The notes beneath the pieces are model-generated. The model made no database searches and was not told the origin of the DNA. It saw only the letters and a program-made list of their open reading frames with translations. The position numbers were made by a program, and so were the translations under genes. This document shows positions 5,752 through 10,191 of a DNA stretch of 10,191 bases, one piece after another; position 1 is the first letter of the stretch, and each line of letters starts with the position of its first letter. Source of the stretch: Bacteriovoracaceae bacterium (GTDB lineage: Bacteria; Bdellovibrionota; Bacteriovoracia; Bacteriovoracales; Bacteriovoracaceae); NCBI GenBank assembly GCA_947448095.1, contig CANFNN010000082.1, forward strand, positions 1 to 10,191, in the 5' to 3' direction.

Positions 5752-8016
5752 TTACCAGCCGCCCATTCCACCGTTAAAGCTAGCGTTAAAATTTACCCCA
5801 GCATTCATTGGACTGTAGCCAGCACTTCCGTATCCACCGCCGTATCCACCGCCGTATCCACCACCATAGCCGCCGCCTGAACCCATTTGGTAAGCAACAC
5901 CTTGGCCTTGAAGCATTTGATCATATCCAGAAGTCTGATGACTTGCGTTCCAGTAATTTTGCTGACCACCGTATTGAGAAGTTCCAGACCCCCAACCGCC
6001 TTGGCCATAGCCACCTTGACCGTATCCACCTTGTCCATATCCACCAGCATATCCACCTTGAGCGTATCCACCCGCATATCCGCCTTGAGCGTATCCACCA
6101 GCATATCCGCCTTGAGCGTATCCACCAGCATATCCGCCTTGAGCGTATCCACCGTTGAATCCACCAGCAATTGAAACTCCGTTTACCATACCTCCGGCCA
6201 TTCCACCTTGGGCATAACCACCAGGGTATCCGCCAGCATAGCCGCCGCCTTGAGCGTATCCACCAACCATTCCACCTTGAGCATAACCACCAGGGTATCC
6301 GCCAGCATATCCGCCTTGAGCGTATCCACCAACCATTCCACCTTGAGCATATCCACCAGGGTATCCGCCAGCATATCCGCCTTGAGCAATTCCACCAACT
6401 ATGCCGCCGACCATTCCGCCCTGAGCATAACCACCAGGGTATCCGCCAGCATATCCGCCTTGAGCGTATCCACCAACCATACCACCAGAAATTCCACCTA
6501 CAGCGCCACCAACCATTCCACCGTTTCCGTAAGGATTATAGCCACCGTAAGGTCCCATCATCCCGCCAAGATAACCATTAGAATAACCGGCACCATTCCA
6601 AGCACCCATCATGCCATTGCCCATACCAGCATACTGATTCAACTGAAAACCATTACAGCCCATAGCCGCTTGTTGTTCAGGAGATACTGCTGGTAATTCT
6701 TGAGCGACAGTATATTGAAGATAATTATTATTATGAATCTGACACTGTTCAAAACCAGTGGCCGCAGCTCCTGCCCATGCCTCCTGACCTTTTACATAGG
6801 CCTGGCCGTTAAAATATGACTGGGCCACACCACCTGCACTCACGAACAGACCAGTTAAAGCATCACCAATCCAGCTATTGTCACGTTTTTTACCGCCACC
6901 GCCACAGTTCACACAGTCACCATAGTAGCGACTTTGAGTGTCGTTAATATGATCCTGACCCATACAACCAGCAGCATTGCCACTTGAAGCACACTGAAAG
7001 CGAGCATTATTTGTTAACCAAGCATCACATTTTTTTTGATCTCTTTTTTTACCTGTCTGACAAAATGAAGGAAGAGGAAGACTTCCACCAGCACCACCGC
7101 CAGCATTGATCACTACTGTTCCGCCACCATTGGCACCTGCAACTGAACCGGCACCTGAGCCTGAAGCTACGCCACCAGCAACCACAACTCCACCAGGACT
7201 TGTTGAAGAACCAGAAGGACACACACTTCCAGTGCTTGTTCTCGTAACGATCGCACCAGTCTTAATGTCATAACAAACTATTTCGCCAGTTCTGACACCA
7301 ACACCATTGATATGAACTGAAGATTTATTTGGTTTTCCGCCTGGAATTTTTGTCCAGTCAACGACTAGGTCTCCGCCATTTTCAACAGAATATCTTTCAA
7401 TACATTCACGACATTTTTTTCTTTCTGCGCCTTCTTTACCAGTCAACCAGTGCTTCTTACAATATTTAGCACAAGCGTGACCTGAAGAAAGAACACCTGA
7501 TGTAACGTACTCGCAGCGGATTCCTCCACCTTCATCTCCTGAGGTAGAACCCGAAGTTGATCCAGAAGTAGAACCTGAAGTTGATCCAGAGGTAGAGCCC
7601 GAAGTTGATCCAGAGGTAGAACCCGAAGTTGATCCAGAGGTAGAACCTGAAGTTGATCCAGAGGTAGAACCTGAAGTTGATCCAGAACTTGTTCCAGAAG
7701 TCTCACCGTTCATAACGCCAATGATAACTCTCTTATATTCAGCTTCTGAAATACACTTATCCCGACTAACCTTAGACCAGTTGCCGTCATCTTTTTTCTC
7801 ATCACATTGAACCTGGATACAGTATTGTTCACCAGATTTTTTCCAGTCTCCGACTATTACGCCAGTACCAGACTTGTTTTTATCGAAGTTCTGCCCACAG
7901 AGCTCTACGATAATCTTTCGATTTCCGTCCTGACTATCCTGAGCAAAAGCCCAAGGTCCAGTCACAAAGAATAATGAAAGAAACAAAAGTGAAAATTTAG
8001 TCATAATCCTACCCAA
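5752..8016 (-). CDS. large secreted Gly/Tyr-rich repeat protein with Cys modules
   Basis: The protein is 754 residues from TTG 8016, which has GGAG eight bases upstream. ATG 8004 (750 residues) is the alternative, but its only site, AGGA, is two bases away. Residues 1-25 form a signal peptide ending AFA. A small Cys domain (26-105; C40, C66, C71, C88) precedes an SGST array (111-158). A region with several Cys follows, including C-x3-C...C-x2-C around ACAKYCKKHW and KKCRECIERY, then a Gly/Ala/Val linker and a second Cys cluster. From about 490 to 735 it is low complexity: four units of 22-26 residues built on GGYAQGGYAGGYPGGYAQGG, four 9-residue GGYAQGGYA units, YGQGG and GGGY runs. It ends in ASFNGGMGGW. 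There is no anchor, sorting motif or enzyme domain. Composition suggests an extracellular matrix, adhesin or coat protein, perhaps disulfide cross-linked and able to condense through Tyr-Gly contacts. Function is unknown; export is well supported. Confidence 0.88.
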   Translation of the reverse strand: MGRIMTKFSLLFLSLFFVTGPWAFAQDSQDGNRKIIVELCGQNFDKNKSGTGVIVGDWKKSGEQYCIQVQCDEKKDDGNWSKVSRDKCISEAEYKRVIIGVMNGETSGTSSGSTSGSTSGSTSGSTSGSTSGSTSGSTSGSTSGSTSGSTSGSTSGSTSGDEGGGIRCEYVTSGVLSSGHACAKYCKKHWLTGKEGAERKKCRECIERYSVENGGDLVVDWTKIPGGKPNKSSVHINGVGVRTGEIVCYDIKTGAIVTRTSTGSVCPSGSSTSPGGVVVAGGVASGSGAGSVAGANGGGTVVINAGGGAGGSLPLPSFCQTGKKRDQKKCDAWLTNNARFQCASSGNAAGCMGQDHINDTQSRYYGDCVNCGGGGKKRDNSWIGDALTGLFVSAGGVAQSYFNGQAYVKGQEAWAGAAATGFEQCQIHNNNYLQYTVAQELPAVSPEQQAAMGCNGFQLNQYAGMGNGMMGAWNGAGYSNGYLGGMMGPYGGYNPYGNGGMVGGAVGGISGGMVGGYAQGGYAGGYPGGYAQGGMVGGIVGGIAQGGYAGGYPGGYAQGGMVGGYAQGGYAGGYPGGYAQGGMVGGYAQGGGYAGGYPGGYAQGGMAGGMVNGVSIAGGFNGGYAQGGYAGGYAQGGYAGGYAQGGYAGGYAQGGYAGGYGQGGYGQGGYGQGGWGSGTSQYGGQQNYWNASHQTSGYDQMLQGQGVAYQMGSGGGYGGGYGGGYGGGYGSAGYSPMNAGVNFNASFNGGMGGW
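6040..6150 (-). repeat. four tandem 27-base units encoding GGYAQGGYA
   Basis: The phrase ttgagcgta recurs on the plus strand at 6058, 6085, 6112 and 6139, exactly 27 bases apart. The units differ by few bases, are in frame with the Gly/Tyr-rich protein and change length by nine residues per copy. Confidence 0.9.
6195..6480 (-). repeat. four 66-78-base units in the Gly/Tyr-rich region
   Basis: The phrase ccagggtat recurs at 6221, 6290, 6356 and 6434, spacings 69, 66 and 78. All are multiples of three, so the frame is kept. The 69 and 78 spacings come from one and four extra codons inside a 22-residue unit. Confidence 0.88.
7541..7684 (-). repeat. 24-base tandem array encoding (SGST)n
   Basis: Six near-identical 24-base units, each two SGST blocks written with alternating codons, followed by one decayed block. 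The alternation of gaagttgatcca with gaggtagaacc on the plus strand shows that the unit is 24 and not 12 bases. It separates the N-terminal Cys domain from the rest of the secreted protein, like a flexible Ser/Thr linker. Confidence 0.95.
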
Positions 8017-8022
8017 TTTTTA

Positions 8023-8044
8023 TTCTCCACTTATGATTGGAGAA
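8023..8044 (-). promoter_or_regulatory. leader hairpin covering the ribosome site of the secreted protein
   Basis: On the minus strand a perfect 7-base inverted repeat, TTCTCCA and TGGAGAA, flanks an 8-base loop. The 3' arm contains GGAG (8028..8025), the Shine-Dalgarno for TTG 8016. It lies between the candidate promoter and the start codon, so it would be in the mRNA. It could lower translation until melted or bound, or be a protein operator in DNA. Confidence 0.55.
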
Positions 8045-8057
8045 CTTCTTACTTTAA

Positions 8058-8066
8058 ATCATAACA
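8058..8066 (-). promoter_or_regulatory. extended -10 promoter of the secreted protein gene
   Basis: TGTTATGAT on the minus strand is a TG-N-TATGAT extended -10 (five of six bases match TATAAT). The start of transcription would be near 8051, leaving a leader of about 35 bases that includes the hairpin. No good -35 is seen, which extended -10 promoters tolerate. Confidence 0.45.
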
Positions 8067-8083
8067 CTTGATAGAAACGGAGC

Positions 8084-8236
8084 ATGTCTGGGCAAAAAAC
8101 TCCAAACCATGGCCCCACCTTCATGTTCGTATCGGATGATTGCTCTCAGGACTTTAGCTTTTCTAGCACTGGAAAGGTTGAAGGTTTTACTGTAATCTCA
8201 AACTGTTATGGAAATCATTACCTCCCATCTTTTTGA
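8084..8236 (+). CDS. possible 50-residue ORF overlapping the next gene
   Basis: ATG 8084 opens 50 codons ending at TGA 8234-8236, overlapping the downstream start by 29 bases. The product is hydrophilic with two Cys (C20, C41) and a balanced composition (TFMFVSDDCSQDFSFSSTGK, then VEGFTVISNCYG); it matches no family I know. GGAG lies only one base before the ATG, too close for a good site, and an in-frame TAG just upstream fixes the limit. Support comes from the lack of any Shine-Dalgarno for the gene at 8208, which coupling to this ORF would explain. It could equally be chance, or the remnant of a longer gene. Confidence 0.32.
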   Translation: MSGQKTPNHGPTFMFVSDDCSQDFSFSSTGKVEGFTVISNCYGNHYLPSF

Positions 8237-8792
8237 CTGGCTGATTCTGCTCATTCTTTTGGGTGGGGCCCTCTATACCATGAAAGTTATCGGACAAGAA
8301 AAGTCCACCTTTAGACAGGATTCCTACGAAGTGCGCTTTGGGAACCTCTCTTTAATGATTCCCAATTGGTGGACCCTAACTGAGCAATCTGAGGCCTGTT
8401 TAAAATTTGAGCGAACTGACACTCGTTATGACTGGTTTTCACTTTTTACTTATTTTCCAGACGATGAAGGAAAAGAGCTGCCACTTATCCTTGAGGAAAA
8501 ACTAAACTTAGAACGACTAGAGTTTGACCCAGAGGTTGTGTTTGAAACAGATTCGCGAGTTCTATTTCGAGATGATCAGATTCAAGAAAAATTTCAGGAA
8601 GTAATTAGAGTAGAAGGAATGGCGACTCAAAACATCGTAGATCGTGTCTATTATGACATCTACCTTATGCGTGGATTAAATGATCGAGGCTATTTTATTT
8701 TTGAAAGTCGAAGTTCAGTACTAAATGGATCCCTAGAAGGCCCATATTTTGAAGAGAGCTTATCGGAACTAAGTTTCATCCTTGAATCTTAG
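8208..8792 (+). CDS. membrane-anchored protein of unknown function
   Basis: This 194-residue protein has one N-terminal transmembrane helix (about residues 9-27, LFDWLILLILLGGALY) that is not followed by a cleavage site, so it is likely a membrane anchor with a soluble domain of about 165 residues. The soluble part alternates short strands and turns and is rich in aromatic and acidic residues (MIPNWWTLTE, YDWFSLFTYFPDDEGKELPL, VYYDIYLM, YFIFESRSSV), as in a compact alpha/beta fold. I recognise no family. No Shine-Dalgarno precedes ATG 8208. A TGTAAT at 8191-8196 could be a -10 for a nearly leaderless mRNA, or the start may be coupled to the overlapping small ORF. The next methionine (8280) would remove most of the membrane helix. 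The final codons form one arm of a 13-base inverted repeat. Confidence 0.82.
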   Translation: MEIITSHLFDWLILLILLGGALYTMKVIGQEKSTFRQDSYEVRFGNLSLMIPNWWTLTEQSEACLKFERTDTRYDWFSLFTYFPDDEGKELPLILEEKLNLERLEFDPEVVFETDSRVLFRDDQIQEKFQEVIRVEGMATQNIVDRVYYDIYLMRGLNDRGYFIFESRSSVLNGSLEGPYFEESLSELSFILES

Positions 8793-8800
8793 TTCCGATA
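8761..8800. repeat. 13-base perfect inverted repeat across a stop codon
   Basis: TATCGGAACTAAG (8761-8773) and CTTAGTTCCGATA (8788-8800) are perfect complements. Inside, TTCA and TGAA pair after one T-T mismatch, leaving a TCCT loop. The left arm is coding (LSELS) and the right arm holds the TAG. It lies between convergent genes but no T run follows on either strand, so it may be a weak bidirectional terminator or a 3'-end stabilising hairpin. Confidence 0.8.
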
Positions 8801-8804
8801 AACC

Positions 8805-9248
8805 TTAATTACGCTTAGGCGCAAAACCGCGAATTTTATCAATTACAAAATCAATGATCTCTTCATCAGAAGAAAAAACATCTTCAACTAGTGCGTTCGC
8901 AAGAAGAAAATTCTTCACGCGGATAGCAATGTTATGAAGAGATTCCATCAAATAAAGTCCACCGATGTTCTCACCGTTAAACGACTTGATGATTTCCTTA
9001 CGAGCATGATTGAACATTTCTGTTTCAGTGATGTCGCCAGGAATATCTTCGCCGAATTTTTCTTCAACTTCCTCAATCGCTTGCTCTTTAATGTTTTCAT
9101 CAGTAGCAAAGCTAACGCCGTACTCAGTGGCCAGCGCTTCAATTAAATCAGCACGCGAGTCAGCAGCAAACTCGATCATCTCAGCCTGTTTCAGGTGATT
9201 GATCGTGTATGACGACAGCGCTTTAAGCGTTTCAAAATCAGTTTTCAT
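8805..9248 (-). CDS. DUF507-like protein
   Basis: This 147-residue acidic, all-helical cytoplasmic protein has no Cys and no signal peptide. Residues 10-100 resemble DUF507, a small uncharacterised family common in delta-proteobacteria-like groups: an opening helix with HLKQAEMIEF, then ADLIEALATEYG, an acidic helix (NIKEQAIEEVEEKFGEDI), and ITETEMFNHARKEIIKSFNG with its characteristic MF..ARKE. The last 45 residues (ESLHNIAIRVKNFLLANALV, then SSDEEIIDFVIDKI) look like a second helical pair, perhaps a duplicated half. AAGGA six bases before the ATG supports the start. It follows murJ by 78 bases in the same direction and has a possible promoter of its own. Family assignment is from memory of the pattern; function is unknown. 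Confidence 0.72.
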   Translation of the reverse strand: MKTDFETLKALSSYTINHLKQAEMIEFAADSRADLIEALATEYGVSFATDENIKEQAIEEVEEKFGEDIPGDITETEMFNHARKEIIKSFNGENIGGLYLMESLHNIAIRVKNFLLANALVEDVFSSDEEIIDFVIDKIRGFAPKRN

Positions 9249-9278
9249 CAGACATCCTTATAAAGGTATTACCATTTT

Positions 9279-9307
9279 AGAATAACTAAAAAGTGCTTGC
9301 CATACAA
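9279..9307 (-). promoter_or_regulatory. possible promoter of the DUF507-like gene
   Basis: On the minus strand TTGTAT (9307..9302) and TATTCT (9284..9279) are 17 bases apart, about 30 bases before the start codon. Both hexamers are moderate matches. It would let the gene be expressed apart from murJ, after which no clear terminator is seen. Confidence 0.32.
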
Positions 9308-9326
9308 GTTAAAGCGTTGATTTATT

Positions 9327-10191
9327 TTATTTTTTTCGGAACTTTTTCGTCATTTTCGCCAGTAACGCGTTGACGGCGGCCCTCTCCCCCATAAGCATCA
9401 ATAGGGAAATATACAGAACACCGATCGCCGAAATCTGGCCAGCCAGGTAAAAACATTTAGTCATAAATGGTTGAGTGAAAAATTCCACTTTTAGCAGCAT
9501 TTCCACAATAAGCGCGGACAAAGTGCTCGCCATGAGCACCTTGCCCATCCGGGCATTGAAATAAAATCCAAAACTTAAAGCAAGATCCTTGCGTAAAACC
9601 CAAGCCAAAATCAAGGAGTTAACAAAGACCGAGAGAGTTGTTCCCAACGCCAAGATTTTAAACCCGAAGAGTGGAGTCAAAAGAAGACAAAATGAAATAT
9701 TGAAGCCAATCGAGAAGATGGAGGAAATAACCGGTATTTTTTGTCGATCAAGTGCATAAAAAGTGGGTACCAAAATTTTATAAAGCCCGTAGAACGGAAG
9801 CCCTAAAGCGTACATTCGTAGGGCTTCGGCCGTATTCATGGTGCTTATGTGGTCAAAGCGTCCTCTTTCAAAAATAAGGTTCACGATTTCATCAGATAAA
9901 CAATAAAGGATCACCATCGCTGGCATGACGGTCAGAAATGACAAATAGTAACTCGACTGCAGCGAATCCTTGGCACCTTTCTCATCCCCTTTTTTCCAGG
10001 CCTCAGAGAAATGGACCAGATTAGAATTTCCGATGGAGACAGAAAGGATTCCTACCGGAAGTTGGAATAATCTAAAACTGTAGTTAAGCCATGAAGTGGC
10101 CCCCACAATCGTTCCAGTAGCAAGAATCGTTGTGACTAATAAATTAATTTGAGTTGCCGCAAATCCAAATATTCCTGGGCCTAGGAGTTTA
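9327..10191 (-). CDS. murJ: lipid II flippase MurJ, C-terminal part, 5' end beyond window
   Basis: MurJ moves lipid II, the peptidoglycan precursor, across the inner membrane. The frame stays open to the right edge, so 287 residues are visible, somewhat over half of a normal MurJ (about 510-530). The GTG at 10106 is an internal valine, not a start: coding upstream of it reads LLGPGIFGFAATQINLLV, a hallmark MurJ stretch, and continues into NYSFRLFQLPVGI. Further hallmarks are FERGRFD...TAEALRMYALGLPFYGL and the FYALDRQKIPV helix that follows. About seven hydrophobic segments can be seen after these, and the tail is basic (KMTKKFRKK). No substitutions at hallmark positions stand out. The DUF507-like gene follows 78 bases downstream. 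Confidence 0.95.
   Translation of the reverse strand, partial: KLLGPGIFGFAATQINLLVTTILATGTIVGATSWLNYSFRLFQLPVGILSVSIGNSNLVHFSEAWKKGDEKGAKDSLQSSYYLSFLTVMPAMVILYCLSDEIVNLIFERGRFDHISTMNTAEALRMYALGLPFYGLYKILVPTFYALDRQKIPVISSIFSIGFNISFCLLLTPLFGFKILALGTTLSVFVNSLILAWVLRKDLALSFGFYFNARMGKVLMASTLSALIVEMLLKVEFFTQPFMTKCFYLAGQISAIGVLYISLLMLMGERAAVNALLAKMTKKFRKK

Noticed and set aside
6040..6480. Regularly spaced repeats that could look like a CRISPR array
   Set aside because: There are no unique spacers, all spacings are multiples of three, and the repeats encode one continuous secreted protein; no cas genes are present.
5805..6696. Several long open frames on both strands across the Gly/Tyr-rich repeats, giving His/Ser/Thr or Val/Asp/Leu repeat proteins
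   Set aside because: They are by-products of the repetitive codons of the secreted protein. They lack ribosome sites, and their composition simply mirrors GGT/TAT/GCT repeats in other frames.
7443..7706. Minus-strand frame with Leu-Asp-Gln-Leu repeats over the SGST array
   Set aside because: It is the same tandem DNA read in another frame; the SGST frame continues from a signal peptide and has a start site.
8934..9198. Frames on both strands inside the DUF507-like gene
   Set aside because: They are shadows of the conserved helical protein; none has a ribosome site or recognisable product.
10081..10106. A GTG at 10106 as the start of the MurJ-like gene
   Set aside because: Translation upstream of it to the window edge gives conserved MurJ sequence, so the start lies outside the window.
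1..10191. tRNA, rRNA, riboswitch, insertion sequence or attachment site
   Set aside because: No cloverleaf, rRNA-like stretch, known aptamer pattern, transposase or flanking direct repeats were seen by reading; a covariance-model scan would be the decisive test.

Overview
The window reads as chromosomal DNA from a Gram-negative, moderately AT-rich bacterium. The best guess is Bdellovibrionota, near Bacteriovorax or Bdellovibrio. This rests on the mix of a SpoIID-type lytic transglycosylase coupled to an amidase, a degenerate uracil-DNA glycosylase, a DUF507-like protein, MurJ, several small orphan zinc-ribbon proteins and a large secreted Gly/Tyr-rich protein. The lineage is inference; no rRNA or tRNA gene is present to settle it. 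There are no mobile elements, phage genes or CRISPR arrays, so this looks like ordinary core chromosome with lineage-specific genes between conserved ones.

Layout. 1-1623 (-): a peptidoglycan-cutting pair, a secreted SpoIID-like lytic transglycosylase followed by an N-acetylmuramoyl-L-alanine amidase (Amidase_3) that runs off the left edge; the stop of the first and the start of the second share ATGA. 1688-2521 (-): a uracil-DNA-glycosylase-fold protein that has lost the usual catalytic and Fe-S residues. A possible 15-codon leader ORF with a very strong Shine-Dalgarno overlaps its start. 2620-2829 (+): a 69-residue zinc ribbon. 2826-4694 (-): complete uvrC, whose stop codon overlaps the zinc-ribbon stop tail to tail. 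4802-5221 (+): divergent from uvrC, a zinc ribbon plus a Tudor/KOW-like tail resembling the RNA-polymerase-binding tail of UvrD/PcrA, ended by a textbook terminator. 5251-5595 (-): an orphan protein with a basic head and acidic tail. 5752-8016 (-): a secreted protein of about 750 residues with Cys-rich modules, an SGST tandem array and a long Gly/Tyr/Gln repeat region. It has its own extended -10 promoter, a leader hairpin that covers its ribosome site, and a strong terminator. 8208-8792 (+): a membrane-anchored orphan whose start overlaps a possible 50-residue ORF. 8805-9248 (-): a DUF507-like protein. 9327-10191 (-): the C-terminal part of MurJ, open at the right edge.

Functionally the window touches cell-wall synthesis (MurJ, lipid II flipping), cell-wall cutting (amidase plus SpoIID-like enzyme, which act in sequence on the same glycan strand), nucleotide excision repair (UvrC, perhaps with a transcription-linked neighbour and the glycosylase-fold protein), and export of an unusual low-complexity, probably surface or matrix protein. 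The last is the most distinctive feature. Its repeats are in frame, its Cys modules suggest disulfide cross-linking, and its leader carries visible control elements.
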